From NCBI GenBank assembly GCA_963693285.1, contig OY848925.1, positions 4,194,932-4,258,931 on the forward strand: a stretch of DNA of 64,000 nucleotides. The letters are read 5' to 3'. Shown here in pieces: positions 36,121 through 49,390 of this stretch (its first letter is position 1; the number at the start of each line of letters is the position of its first letter). Below the pieces are notes generated by a model. That model saw only the letters and a list, made by a program, of their open reading frames with translations, was not told where the DNA came from and ran no database searches. Made by a program: the position numbers and the translations under genes. This DNA is from Xestospongia muta (lineage: Eukaryota; Porifera; Demospongiae; Haplosclerida; Petrosiidae).

Positions 36121-37642
36121 CACAAATACACACTATATACGTGTACACACACACACAAACATATATAATACATGTACAATGTAACCATGAATCCTTAAAG
36201 TGTAAGATAAGATCTCCTGATTAATTCAAGTACATCCTTATATGTCTAAAATTTGTAGCAATATATACAGAGCAAGAATTAGCAACTTAATTGATGTACT
36301 AAAATAAACATTATGTACAGTTTTTCTTACTAATTCAGTAATTGTACTATGGAATATAGATAATTGGATAATGAGAAGCTGCAGGACCAGGGCTGTTTTT
36401 ATGAACTCCAATCTCCACTTCAATGTATTTTGTAGGAAATGGATGTAAGCAATTTGTAAATGAATTAGTTAAAACAATTATTTATTTAAACAATAAAATG
36501 TTGTCACATGCACACACACACACACACTAATATTGATGACAATATAGATTTAACAGGAACTAACATGTTCAAAGAAGTGAAATTATATATTATTTACTCG
36601 AGAGTCTGCTTGCTGTATGAGTAATAAGCAATGTGTATTTCTGTTCAGTAGGTGTGGTTTATTTTAATTGGTCATCTTAAATACTAGTCTCGTCTGGGGA
36701 CTAGAGTACTTACATACAATACATATGTATATAATATATATACATGTACATAATGCATATATATAATAAAATAATACTTGCATACACCCACAAAATTATT
36801 AGATCAATATCTGCAGTTGTATTAAGCTAGTCTTCGTATACCGTTTATTCTAATAACAAGATTCTAATTGTAAAAAATTATTGTCCTAAGATTATTTTGA
36901 TTTATACGGCCTCTTGTACAGAAGCTTCGACCCTCAGTCAGTCAGTGAGTCACGCTCAATTTGAAGCGTTTGTGCACGACAGAAGTTACTCAGTTCAGGC
37001 TATGAATCGAGTGGACTTCGTTTATGTGTGTGTGTGTGCGTGTGTTCAAAATATGCCTTTAAATGATGTAACATATTTACAAAAAACGCAATAACCTTGA
37101 AACCAGGTAACACTCTACTTTCATTTACCATTCGTTTGTTGTAGAGACACAAGTTGATCTTATATTTCTTTCTAAAAGATGTAAACGTTTAATCCATTTC
37201 ATGACAAAGAAATATTAGATCTATGTCAGTGTCATTGACTCTTATAAGTGTTTTTTAGTTCAACTCTTAACGTAGTTATTCCAAAGACAAACCAGACAAT
37301 GGAGTCTGTATTCAGTTTATTACAGTGCATTTTGTAGAGGTTTTGAATACTTTTAATTACACTTTTGGGGACTAAATCAACTGGCCTATGTAAATGTCCT
37401 GGTACTTAAAACTAGCAGAAGATTTATACACTAATTAAAACAGAGTTTCGAAAATTTCATTAATAATCTTTTTATTACAGGAAATTATAATATAACCAGA
37501 ATTATATGCGCTGGCTGTTGTCTTCTATAGTAATGTACCCCAACAAGGATGGCTCAAGAATGTACCTCAATGTAGTGACTAATATTTGTGACTAATGAAA
37601 TACCTTACTGAAAAAACCATTATTGTACCACATATGTATGTG
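36121..37642. other. Spacer with segmental repeats
   Basis: Matches 43500-45300 in the next unit (CAGGACCAGGGCTGTTTTTA, TTACTCGAGAGTCTGCTTGC, CAGAAGCTTCGACC). Short ORFs are not conserved as protein. Confidence 0.45.
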
Positions 37643-37835
37643 TGACCTAATTTGCAATAAGGTACCACTTCTGATAAAACATTTGTGATGTGATTTATGT
37701 AAAACAACAACTGTTAAAACATCTCAAAAACAGTTTTGTATACACACAGCTGCTATATATACATAACTGTTCATGGTACCTCCATATACATATACAAAAC
37801 TGTTTTTTGAGATGTCCCTTATTGCAAATTAGGCC
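37643..37835. mobile_element. Palindromic MITE, copy 2 (internally deleted)
   Basis: Same element as at 35878. The right arm has lost about 50 bp: GAGATG joins directly to TCCCTTATTGCAAATTAGG. Confidence 0.75.
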
Positions 37836-37840
37836 ATAAT

Positions 37841-37877
<37 letters not shown>

Positions 37878-37880
<3 letters not shown>

Positions 37881-38640
37881 TGTTTTGATAGGTTCTCATA
37901 TTCAAGTGTCATTATAATATTTAAGCTGTCAATTGTAATAGGTAGGCTATTTTATTATGTATTGACAGCTAATTGAAAATTAATTCATACCTTAGCAACA
38001 TTATTTGATGATTAACATTTCTATTGACCCAAATGGTTTACTCTGCAGTTCAACAAGTCTTATTGACAGTCTTAATAATCCAACACCATATTGTACACTA
38101 TCAGGTTATAATTTACTGCTCACAATAACTACTTATACACTTATATTTAAAAGGAGCTGCTTTTCATTGTTCAATTGTCAATTTGACATTCTGGTAGTTT
38201 TTTCATGTAACCAGATTCTTTCATAAATTTGTCTTTCTGTTTAATACAAAATAAAATGACATAAGTATAATTGTTGTCATGATAGTTTTAGTTGAATCAA
38301 TAAATAACATTCTATTCTATTAGTACTATTATTTTCAAAGCTCTAATAATGCCATACCAAGTGTTACAGTGTGTCTTCATTTATTATAATTATAGAATAT
38401 ACTGATTTCCTCCTAATGTTTGTACAAGTGATGGTGCTATGTTGTTTTATTCCATTACTGTCATTATAATGTACTTGTAGGTATTGAAACATACCTTCTG
38501 CTTGTTGTCTTTTAGATTAATAACAGGCTAATCTTTTTGAACTTTACAATATTATCATTAGTTCAGAAATCTGTTATCTGATCCCTGAGCATAGCTGAAA
38601 ACTGTAATAGCAATGTGTTCATATGTTGTCAATCATGTTC
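37878..38640 (+). pseudogene. Frizzled-like receptor relic
   Basis: Collinear with the relic at 23640: FSYSSVIIIF start, NGLLCSSTSLIDSLNNPTPY at about 38033-38095, a decayed TM3 near 38175, and a GDGAMLFYSITVI-like TM5 stretch near 38430. Frameshifts throughout. Confidence 0.65.
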
Positions 38641-40840
38641 AGGAATCATATGTTATAAGATAATTCTTCCTGTTTATAATCAGTATATACATAATTAATA
38701 CTAAAGACTTCCCATATAGTTCATTCCTTTCAAAATAAAAACATTTCACTATAGTTAGCTAATAACACTATACAGGAATACTTTCAGTGTGTAAGATGAT
38801 TTCCAGAGGAACACAAACGATTTAATAACAATAAACATCAGTGTAAGAAAAACATGAATTTTTTGATATTTACATAATAATATATTGTTATAAATGTAAA
38901 ACAGCAGACTTGAAACTGCCATATTATTATGTTAAAAATTAATTTTAACAAAAATTAAAAAAGACAATTTGGCCAAATTTATCATATGAGTATAAATATG
39001 AGAAGAGAGATGTTTGAAATTTAGTTGCAGGTGTCCCCAGCTACAATACTCATAGAGAACACTTGTATACTGCAAAGATGTCTCACAGAAGTAGCACTCT
39101 CTATGTTTACAGATGGCAAAAAGCATCTTCCTTATTTTCTGTGTTCATCTACAATCCATTTGATTTCAACTCCTCCTTACTTCCTGTTAAGATTTTTTTA
39201 TTTTGCATGTGTAACTTTTAGCATTGAGGATGAAGTGTCTGACTTAATCAAATCATGAAATAAGCCAGTTAAAATGTAGTATACTAAGAGGATTGAATTC
39301 TTTAATTTGTATTCATTTTGTCCAATTAAACTTATAAAAGAGTGATGTTCTTATCAATTCAATAACGAAGAATTTCTGGTCGTGCAATTAATTGAATAAA
39401 TTTACAATAATTATACATCATACAGTCTTTTGGTTGTGAAAAGTTTCCAATATAGATTGTACTTTAACATTGTAGATTATCATTGTAATAGTATTAAACA
39501 TCCTTTATCCTTCAATTAATACTTACTAATTTCATTATATTGGAAATGAAATTCAAGAAAATACTCACTATAATAATGAAATTACACACCATATATGATA
39601 GATGCCAAGCATATCAACTATCACTTGACATAATGACAAAATGTTAGGATAGTTCATACTTTTCATACTTTTTCATAGTATAGATAGTAGCCTTAGGAAA
39701 TTCACCTTGTTGGGTTGATTCAACTTGATACTGAAACAAAGAAGAGCTATTCATACTCTTTGGCATTACAATCAATGCCAATATCAAAGTTACCTTTTTG
39801 AGTTTGAGCATTACTACTGCTAGTTAAGGTATTCACTTCACTATAGTTTATATTGAAAACCTCAGTTCTAACATATATAACAAAATTATTTATTTAACAT
39901 ACCATCTTGGACATTAGTAAGTTGTGCTGTGACGTTGGAGTTCCATTAAAAACATTTGAATATAAATGTGATAATAAAGAGTTTCCAACTCTTCTAAATC
40001 AGATGCAAAATCCATTTCTAATGTACTCCTAAAGAAAAATCATTACAATATGATTATATAGTGTGTTAAACCTGCTAAGATTTGATATTAATATTAGGGT
40101 TGATATAAATACGTTCCTAACAGTACCAATTAAAATGAATACAAATTATTACCATGTATAATTATTAAAGTACATATCAGTAAGACCAAATAGTTAGCAT
40201 GTACAGTAACAGTGGCTACCATGTACTGTGTGCTTACAATGTAGGGATTTTAAAATTAAATATATCAATTCCAATACTTTGATCAACATCCTGTATAATA
40301 GTAATAACCAGTTATATTTGAGTATCTGATTTCTAACTAGTTACCATATTTGTACATACAAGAATCATTAAGTATGTAATGATGTCTATTAGTAGTATTG
40401 CATGTTACACTTTGCAAGTACGTATTACTTTTTCAGTATTACATATTCAGTACTATCACTTACCATTTTGTAAAATTATTAATGAAATATAATAATACAG
40501 TGAATGACAAAGTTGGAAGTACATTTTGTAAGTGATAAAAAGGTAATTATTATTATTTAATTTTTACTCTTACCCCATGTTTTGTCAGATTATAAATTAT
40601 AATGTGCTAACATTACAGTGATATATACGCTTATCATTAATCCAGTTTGACAAGAAATCTGTTTTTAACGTCAGAACATAAAATATATTATTTTACCTAA
40701 ATCAAGCCGTTCACTCTGTAGACACTTTCGTTATTTCATTTAGGATTAAGTGAATATACATTGAACTATATATACTGTACGCATTAGCTAATTGTTAAAT
40801 GGCTATACAAAGGGTTAAATTTATTACACTATTAATCGCC
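38641..40840. repeat. Spacer upstream of FReD-C
   Basis: 38990-39260 copies 24830-25060. 40210-40380 copies the pre-FReD block that the transposon interrupts at 29493, giving an uninterrupted reference. No gene was recognised. Confidence 0.5.
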
Positions 40841-40973
40841 TACCTTGTTTTAACGATAAACGAAAAATGCTTGAAATAAACGAATAGATACGGCACATCA
40901 ATCCTTATAAATGCAAAGTGTAGTATAAAAGCGTTTGAGTAACCATACCAAATTCGTCAGGTTTACATATACC
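40841..40973 (+). promoter_or_regulatory. FReD-C promoter block
   Basis: Conserved upstream block with TATAAAA at 40924..40930, 44-50 bp before the ATG. Confidence 0.6.
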
Positions 40974-41808
40974 ATGGCGGCTACAGCACTCATTTTGGTA
41001 TCACTCTTTTGTTTCTTGCATAATGTGATTGCTATTGAAGATGACAGTATGTTGTTATTATTTATTAATATTATCATATCTATTATTTTTACTAATTTAG
41101 ACTGTGTTCCTCGTGACTGTAAGGATATACTGCAACAAAGTCAGTTACAAAAGAAATCTGTCTGCAGTGGTATCTACACTATCAAACCTGATAACAAACC
41201 TCCTTTTAAGGTATACAAAATGAATTTATTTAGATATTCTAAAGTATTTATTTATTTAGGTTTATTGTGACATGGAAACTGATGGTGGTGGTTGGACTGT
41301 ATTCCAAAGGAGAATGGATGGATCTCAAAATTTCTATCTCTACTGGAAGAACTATGATTTAGGATTTGGAAAACTTGATCAAGAGTTTTGGCTTGGTCTA
41401 AACAAAATCCATCGTCTTACCACATATAGTAGCAGTCTACGAGTTGACCTTGAAGATTTTTTTTGTAAAAAGAGGTTTGCTAAATATTCTGTATTCAGTG
41501 TAGGAAATGCTATAACTCAATACAAACTGAAGGTTGGAAGATACAGTGGAAATGCTGGAAATGGTTTGGGATGGCAAAATGGAATGAAGTTCTCCACACG
41601 AGACAGAGATAACGATGTTTGGTCTGGAAAATGTGCCCAGTCATACAAAGGAGCTTGGTGGTATAGGAAATGTCATGTTTCTAATCTTAATGGTCAATAT
41701 CTGTTTGGTCATCACAATTCGTATGCCAATGGAGTTAACTGGTACTACTGGAAGGGCCACCATTACTCCCTGAAAGTTACAGAGATGAAACTCAGGCGTA
41801 TAAATTAG
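40974..41808 (+). CDS. Secreted fibrinogen-related domain protein FReD-C (243 aa)
   Basis: Exons 40974..41046, 41101..41210 and 41260..41808, in phase. Signal peptide MAATALILVSLFCFLHNVIA. The domain shows [110 protein letters not shown] and YSLKVTEMKLRRIN. An extra cysteine occurs in LEDFFCKKRFAKY, where the other copies have Gly-Lys/Asn, so this paralogue has an odd number of added cysteines. AATAAA at 41820. Sister of FReD-A. Confidence 0.92.
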
Positions 41809-43249
41809 ACTGAACTACAAATAAAGTAGATGAAATGAAATTCATGTATGGTCTATACACAACATGCAACACAATAACTGATAATACTCAGTGTGAATTG
41901 AACAATTTGATTTTTTTGAAATTTTTTTTTAAAAGATAGTCTATTGCATTTCTTAATCTCAAAATGTCCATTGAGTTTATATTTATTAGCCGATCAGCAA
42001 CTATTGATAATAAGTTAATTAGTGCTACATGAACCAAGTGATTAAGTATGCTTGTGGAATACAAGGAATAAAATAAGTGCAATCGACAAATTTGGAAAAA
42101 ATTCTATATAGAATACAAGACAATCAATCCATCAGGAATAAGAAGATTACAAGGAAAATGTGAACTGCAAGAAAGACCACATGACTATGAATGGTCTGCA
42201 TTGAAAAAAGCATTTTGTCATTTTAACTGAGGTCTTTATTACCACATGCAGTTTCATCAATATGATATAAAGTTATCTTAAGTTGCTACAAGGCCAAAAA
42301 TAGTGTAACTCAATATGCATAAAGCCAACTAGTTGTATCTACAACCACAATGCTTTTACGCCCATTTTGCTATAGTGATTGAATCACTACAACTATTTTC
42401 TAATAGCACTGATGGTGTTATCCCCGGCTACCATACATCATCTTATATCTTCACATTCCTTGACTTCAAAGTCTTAAGGCAACTCAAAGGAAATGTGCAG
42501 TAACAACATTTTTAATGTTAAAATAAATTGGTCATTTTAACCAATTCATGTGGCTGTACAATTTTGGTTTAATACGTTCCTACAAAATACATTGAAGTCC
42601 ATGTATGAATTACATAAAAACAGCCCTGATCCTGTAGCATCTCATCATCCAATTATCTGTACATAACAACTTAGTTGATGTAATAAAGTAATCATCATGT
42701 ACAGTTTCCTTTGCTAATGTGGTAAATGTACGATGAAATTTACTATCCATGTAAAGAAACATATATATATAGTTGGAGATTTCTTAATTAATTAATTATA
42801 TAAGTTAACAGGATGTTATATATATTAACTTTCATCTACATTCGCACTAGCAAAAAGCTCCAGGTTATTATAATATCAACACATACTTTTAAACATTTCT
42901 CTATGACTGTTGTGGCAAAGCACTGATAACAGCATTATCAATGTAGTCATGGTATTTAGCTACAGAAGCATGATATTTATTGATGGTTGTAACAACTGTT
43001 AATATGAAATTCATACATAAACTTCAAGATATTTTGTATGATGCATGCAATCAAAATGTGCACAAACTGATTGCAACAATCACTTTATCTTAACAGTACA
43101 AATGTATGATGCATTACAATAAACAAAACAATAACACACAATACAAATTATTATGAGCTTGATTATCAGTGATGTACCCTGTAAGATTTAAAAGTTAATT
43201 TAATTAACCACAGACATAATTATAGATATATATATGTGTGTGTGTGTAT
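41809..43249. other. Spacer after FReD-C
   Basis: Homologous to 21524-22900 and 34814-35870, with the CAGCCCTGATCCTGTAGCAT motif near 42622. Nothing coding recognised. Confidence 0.45.
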
Positions 43250-43495
43250 GACCTGATTTGCAATAAGGGACCACTTCTGGCAAAAAATTTGTGATGTGAT
43301 TTATGAAAGAACAACTGTTAAAAAATCTCAAAAAACAGTTTTGTATACATACAGCTGCTATATATATATAACTGTTCATGGTAACTGCATATACATATAC
43401 AAAACTGTTTTTTGAGATGTTTTAACAGTAATTCTTTTTCATAAATCATGTCACAAATGTTTTGGGAGAAGTAGTCTATTATTACAAACAGGTCA
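43250..43495. mobile_element. Palindromic MITE, copy 3
   Basis: Full-length hairpin: GACCTGATTTGCAATAAGGG on the left, with the reverse complement at the right end (TCTATTATTACAAACAGGTC, slightly diverged). It is flanked by TG repeats on the left and CA repeats on the right, so even the microsatellites are in inverted order. Confidence 0.82.
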
Positions 43496-45312
43496 CACAC
43501 ACACACACACATATATATAATACATGTATTATGTAACCATGTATCCTTAATAAAGTGTAACCCACTTGAGAGCTAAGTTTAGCAGACTATCTCTTCTTAT
43601 AACAACAAACACAATAATAGAACACACACATCTTTGAAAACACAGTGAACTTAAATAGAGTGTACAAAACAAAGAACAATAAACAAGAGTAAGGCAAGCA
43701 GACAACAAAAGAAATACAAACCAAGTATGAAAAGGACTGATTAACACTAATTAACACATCTGTCTGACAAAAGACAAAGGTAAGGTCTTAATTGACAACT
43801 AAAATAATTAGACAAACATATAATAAATACATTACATAACATACAGACAAGGTTTGTTGTAATACACTCGTTACAAAAGTGTAAGATAAGAAATCTTATT
43901 AATTCAAAGTACATCTTTATATGTCTAAAATTTGTTGCAATGTATACTGAGATTGAATTAGCAACTAATTTGATGTAATAAAATAAACATCATGTACAGT
44001 TTTTATTACTAATGCAACAATTGTACTATGGAATTTAATATTCATATAGATACTTGGATACTATTCATGTAGATAATGCAGGACCAGGGCTGTTTTTATG
44101 AACTTGTACCTACACTTTAATGTATTTTGTAGGAAATACATGTAAGCAAATTGTCATGAAATAGTTAAAACAATCAATTATTTTAACAGTGAAATGTTCT
44201 CACATGCACACACACACACATTAATATTGATGACTATATAGACTTAACAGGAACTAACATGTTCAAAGAAGTTAAAACATCCATTATTTACTCGAGAGTC
44301 TGCTTGCTTGTATGAGTACTAAGCAATGTGTATTTGTGTTCAGTGGGTGTGGCTTATTTTAATTGGTCATCTTTGATAGTCACATACAATACATATGTAC
44401 AAAAAAGAAAGAAAGATATATAATATAAACCTGATGTCATTACATAAGTATCACACTAATATATAATGTACATAATGCATATATGTAATAAAATAATACT
44501 TACATACATCCACAAAATTATTAGATCAATAGTATTAAGCTATAGTCTTCGCATATTGTTTATTCTAATAAGAAGATCCAAATTGTAAAAAGTTGTCCTA
44601 AGATTATTTTGATGCATATATCCGGTCCTTTTTACAGAAGCTTCAAGCCTCAATCAGTCGCACTTAATTTGAAGCGCTTGCACAACAGAGGTTACTTTAT
44701 TCAGGCTATGAAGCGAGTGGACTTTGTTTATGTGTGTGTTCAAAATCTGCTTTTAAATGATGTAATGTATTTACAAAAAGCAATAAGCTTGAAAGTAGGT
44801 AACTTTCACTTAGCATTTGTTTGCTGTAGAGACACATGTTGATCATATACTGCTTTGTAAAAGATGTAATGTTTAATCCATTTCATGACAAAGAAGTATT
44901 ATCAATCCTGCTGAAATATGTCTCTCTAGTGAGCCTAAAAGCAATGTCAGTGACTCTTATAAGTGTTATTTTTTTCAACTCTTAATGTAGTTATTCCAAA
45001 AACAAACTAGACAATGGAGTAAGCATTCAGTTTATTACACTGCATTTTGTAGAGGTTTTGAATACTTTTAATACACTTTTGGGCACTAAATCAACTGACC
45101 AATGTGTACTTGTCCTGGTACTTAAAACTAGGAGCAGATTTATACACTAATTAAAACAGAGTTTTGAAAATTTCGTCAATAATCTTTATAATAGAGGAAA
45201 TTATAATATAACGAGAATTATATGCACTGGCTGTTAACTTCTATAGTAATGTACCTCAACAAGGATGGCTCAACAACTGAAACTCCATTATTGTAACATA
45301 TACTTATATGTG
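43496..45312. other. Spacer with segmental repeats
   Basis: Matches 36121-37642, plus an extra block at about 43560-43870 not seen in the other units. No gene recognised. Confidence 0.4.
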
Positions 45313-45460
45313 TGATCTGATTTGCAATAAGGGACCACTTCTGGCAAAACATTTGTGATATGATTTATGAAAAAGGATAACTGTTAAAACATCTCAAAAC
45401 ACAGTTTTGTATATATACAGTTGCTATATATACACAACTGTTTGTGGTAACTGCATATAT
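45313..45460. mobile_element. Palindromic MITE, copy 4 (left arm only)
   Basis: Left arm and centre of the element seen at 43250; the right arm is replaced by TA and TGTA microsatellite (45455..45520). Confidence 0.7.
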
Positions 45461-45537
45461 ATATATATATATATATATACACGTATGTATGTATGTATGT
45501 ATGTGTGTATGTATGTATATATATACATATAGCATCT

Positions 45538-45910
45538 TTTGATAGGTTCTTATATTCAATTGTCATTATAATGTTTAACTGTCAACTGTAATAGGTAGGC
45601 TATTTTATTATGTATTGACAGCTAATTAAAAATTAATTCATCCCTTAGTAACATCAATTGATGATTAAGGCTTGTACAAGTGATGGTGCTATGTTGTTTT
45701 ATTCCATTACTGTTGTTATAAATGTACTTGTTGGTATTCAAACATACCTTCTCTTTGTTGTCTTTCGGATTATTCACAGGGTAATATTTTTTAACATTAC
45801 AATATTATCATTATTTCAGAAATGCATTATATGATCCCTTCAAAAACTGCAAAAAAGTATGTGACTGATCACAGCTGAAAAGAAAATTGTCATAACAATG
45901 TGGTCAAACA
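45538..45910 (+). pseudogene. Frizzled-like receptor relic (short)
   Basis: Start of the FSYS exon at about 45545, then a jump to the TM5 exon (ACAAGTGATGGTGCTATGTT near 45680) and a TM6 start with AKKYVTDHS near 45850. It is the most reduced copy of the series. Confidence 0.6.
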
Positions 45911-46094
45911 TGTTCAGGGTACATACCGTAATTTTACATCTCTAATATATCGTTTTTTAATTTTTCTTGGGATTTTAATTTCGCGAGCCTTGGTTTACGC
46001 GAATTTTAAATCACTTTAATTATTCGTTAATTCCGTATATTATATTGAAATAAAAATTTTGTGACACGTGTAGAGTAGACTATTACTTAGAACT

Positions 46095-46259
46095 ATGTCT
46101 ATACTCAAGTATTGTAAGCCCGTTAACTCGAGTTTACCTGATCCATCTGGACGACTTTCATTCAGAATTCCTTCAAGAGCAATTGCTGCTGCTAACTCTG
46201 AATTAAGACAACTTGAGAAGGAACGTACCACTAAGAAACGCGGTTCTTACCATAAATAA
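46095..46259 (+). CDS. 54-aa ORF captured in a transposable element
   Basis: MSILKYCKPVNSSLPDPSG, then SFRIPSRAIAAANSELRQLE and TTKKRGSYHK, stop. The layout (YxKP, LPDPSG-L, IPSxAIAAAN, KKRG-Y) resembles the N-terminus of repeat-associated proteins I recall from other invertebrate genomes, but the family name is not certain. Its codon-like composition and higher GC differ from the surroundings. It may be a captured first exon rather than a complete gene. Confidence 0.4.
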   Translation: MSILKYCKPVNSSLPDPSGRLSFRIPSRAIAAANSELRQLEKERTTKKRGSYHK

Positions 46260-46327
46260 ACTACAAACTAGCTTCTCACCTATTGTTGCACTCCAAATCC
46301 TACTATATACGTGATAACCTCTAATAC

Positions 46328-46621
46328 CAGTGGCGTAGGAGCTGTAGCGACCGTAGCAGCCATGGCCGCTACACTTTTACCGATGCTAGTTATTAATATT
46401 CATAGTTATTAATATTCATAAACATTAATAAAGAATAATAATTAATTTAACTACTCTATAACTCTTCCCTTTCTTCACACTTCATTGAATCCATCTTTGG
46501 AAAATTCTCACTTAATGATAGTTAATCAAGTTAATTAATCTGTCCCACCCATTAATAACTAGCCACGCCTACATGTTACACCCATTGGCCTCTCCACTTA
46601 GAAATTGCTTCCTACGCCTTT
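46328..46621. mobile_element. hAT-like MITE nested in the element above
   Basis: Ends CAGTGGCGTAGGAGC and, at the right, GCTTCCTACGCCTTTG, which is its imperfect inverse. CAGTGGCGTAG ends are common in hAT MITEs. No clean 8-bp duplication is visible. Confidence 0.55.
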
Positions 46622-46810
46622 GAATACAGATTGGAGCAACAAATTCCTCCATGACGATCTATCTACATGTATCTGTCACGATCTACGTGGCAATATAATT
46701 AAAGGTGGAGTTAATTGTAAAAGGAGGTTTATTTTTAGGCGGAGTAATCAATAATGATTTTAATTTCGCGATAATCTCAAATCACGAAAATTAGAGCATC
46801 GCAAATAAAA

Positions 46811-48674
46811 CCACTTTTACGGTATGTTATATTCTTCAAATAAAAAGATAATTCTTCCTGTTTATAATCAGTAGACATAATTAATTACTACAGACTTCCC
46901 ATATAGTTAATTCTTTTCAAAGTAAAAACCCTTCATTACAGTTAGCTAATAACACTATATAGGAATACTTTAAGTGTGTAAGATGATCTGAACAAGAACA
47001 CAAAATATTTAACAACAGTAAACTTACTTCCTGTTAAGATTCATCATTTTGCATGTTTAACTTTTAGCATTGAGGATGAAGTGTTTGACTTAATCAAATC
47101 GTGAAATTAGGCAGTTAAGGTGTGGTACGCTAACAAGTTTGATTTCAATAATTTGTATTCATTTTTTTCAATTAAACTCGTAAAAGAATGATGTTCTTGT
47201 CTGAAAACCAGTATCAATTACGAAGAACTTCTGGTTGTGCATTTAATTGAATAAATTTATAATACTATACATCATACAGTTTTGGTTATGTAAAGTTTTC
47301 AATATAGATTGTACTTTTACATTGTATATTATCATTGTGATAATAATAAACATCCTTTGTCTTTCAATTAATACTTACTAATTTCATTAATTTACAAATG
47401 AAATTTTAAGAAAATATTCACTATAATAATGAAATAACATACCATATATTATAGATGCCAACATTATCGACTATCACATGACATACCTATAACTGTACAT
47501 GTAATGTGTTTAGGATAGATCTATCATACACTAAACGTGAAAATCTTAGGATGGTTCATAGTTTCCTCGTATAGGTAGTAGCCTTAGCAAATGTACCATT
47601 GTAACAACACCTCAAACTGAGGAGACCAACTCAAATTAACAAGTCAAGGAATAATTCATATCTGGCTCAACAATTTTCCATTTATACTCAATAATAAACA
47701 GTCACTTGAAAGTAACATGAACTTGCTTTGAGTTCTATGTGAGTATCCCAGTTTGCAGGGATGTAGAATCTCTCTGGACATAACCCAGCAAATGTCATTT
47801 CCTGGTCAAGTAGAACACACTTTTTAAAAATCAACTGTTTTCCTTGTAAACATTAATAAGTATTGTGTGAACATCTTGATGTCTCTCATGATCAGTAAAG
47901 ATATGTTGAGCAATACACCAAAACAAGTAGTTACCATCACTAATTTACTAAATAATTTACTAAATAATTTACTAGATAATTTACTAAATAATTCAATTGT
48001 ATAACTCCAAAAAAGAAGGAAGATTGACTGGAGATTGGTTTGTTGTTACCTATTATATGGTATGAATGAATCTTAGAATACAAATACAAGCTACATATTA
48101 CTGAAAAAAGTACCTCACAAAGACAGCTGTTTTCTGAAATTGTAGTACTAGGTTCCAACTGTGTAACTAGCAGTTAACATGAAGCAATGTTATAACTTGA
48201 CTATGTTACCTTGATCTTTTAATTAACGAGCTGATACTTTCATTTTCAATTAATGCAGGTACTTTGCAACAAACTTCTGAACATATTATGCAGTGACTAT
48301 ATTGTAAACTTACATGATATACACACACATTCAATACAAGCCTTGTTACATCTACCATTTCCACTAAACTTAACCATTGCACATCAATTAGAGTACTTAC
48401 CTCAGTCTGATTTAACACAGTTGCTGCAACTTCCACATTTTTTCCACTTAGTGTCTAAATAAATTTCATAAATTAATGTTGTCTGTACCAGCGATATACA
48501 GTTTGCTTTTTATCTATAATAGATTGGTGAATACTATAGTTAATGTGTTTATTGCTTCCCATTATCATTATGGTCATTTTCATTAGTTGTTACATTTGAA
48601 CTTTCAGTTGTCATATAGGGACTTGAATTTTGATCTAATGTGATGTCAGTTATCTTAGCAATGATGTCTAGGAG
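46811..48674. other. Spacer upstream of FReD-D
   Basis: Contains a partial copy of the 24830-25060 repeat at 47030-47110 and AT-rich unique sequence. ORFs at 48206-48462 on both strands have no family signal. Confidence 0.4.
47941..47996. repeat. Short tandem repeat
   Basis: About four copies of a 15-bp unit (AATTTACTAAATAAT). Confidence 0.8.
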
Positions 48675-48990
48675 TTTATCTTAAAGACTTTGATGGCAAC
48701 ACAACATTTGCTAAGTATTCTGTATTCAGTGTACAAATGCTGGAGATATAGTTTGAAGTATCATAGTGGAAAGACGTTCTCCATACAAGACAGAGATAGC
48801 AATATTTGGTCTGGAAATTGTGCTCAGTCATTTAAAGGAGCTTGGTGGTATGGGACTTGCCGTAGTTCTAATCTTAATGGTCTATGTTTGATCCTCACAC
48901 TTCATCTGCTGATGGAGTCAACTGGTATCACTGGATGGGCTACCACTACTCTATGAAATTTACAAAGATGAAGTTCAGGTGTAATAATTA
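48675..48990 (+). pseudogene. FReD-D pseudogene (3' two thirds of the domain)
   Basis: Begins within the fibrinogen exon (LEDF-like, [16 protein letters not shown]). It has an internal deletion before the YHSGKTFSIQDRD stretch, then [27 protein letters not shown] and a frameshift before the end (RCNN-like tail, TAG at 48990). DRDND is changed to DRDSN, so the calcium site is lost too. No signal-peptide exon was found upstream. Confidence 0.85.
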
Positions 48991-49390
48991 GATTACAATT
49001 ACAATAAATGTAGTTAGTATGTATTTTAGATTTAGTTTTTCTATGCAGAACATGCATCATCATAATATATAATATTACTCATTTTAAGCAATTTTATTTA
49101 AAAACATTTCAATCCATCTAATTAATAGTTTTTTTACATTTCTCAATCTATAGGTCAACAATGGTTGGTTGATTTAACTAATTCGTAGTTATATAGGTTG
49201 TATATGCAAAACTAAACATAATACTATTTTGATTCCTAATGTACTATGAAATTGATGGTTATATAGCTATATAAAGAGTAGTACATTAGAAACGACAACA
49301 GTATTATGCTTACTTTTTTACAAAAATAAGCTTCCAATGGCAACCTGTAGATCTATAACTAACTTATTAGCAGATCAGCAACTATTGATA
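48991..49390. repeat. FReD-D 3' flank, duplicated at 63050-63300
   Basis: The flank reappears after the detached FReD end at 62920. It includes a palindrome around 49213-49315 with TAATGTAC / GTACATTA arms. Confidence 0.65.

Larger units (their letters stand above)
45927..46810. mobile_element. Non-autonomous DNA element with TA target duplication
   Basis: Ends are inverted: CCGTAATTTTACATC on the left and GTAAAAGTGG read inward after CCGTAAAAG on the right, with TTTCGCGA motifs near both ends. TA flanks both sides, and the paralogous spacers at 24420 and 38645 lack the insert. Inside lie a short coding piece (46095..46259) and a nested hAT-like MITE (46328..46621). Confidence 0.7.

Noticed and set aside
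45365..45566. Two overlapping minus-strand ORFs rich in Tyr, Ile and Thr
   Set aside because: They translate microsatellite and MITE sequence.
47941..47996. Possible CRISPR-like direct repeats
   Set aside because: Contiguous 15-bp tandem repeat without spacers, in a eukaryotic genome.
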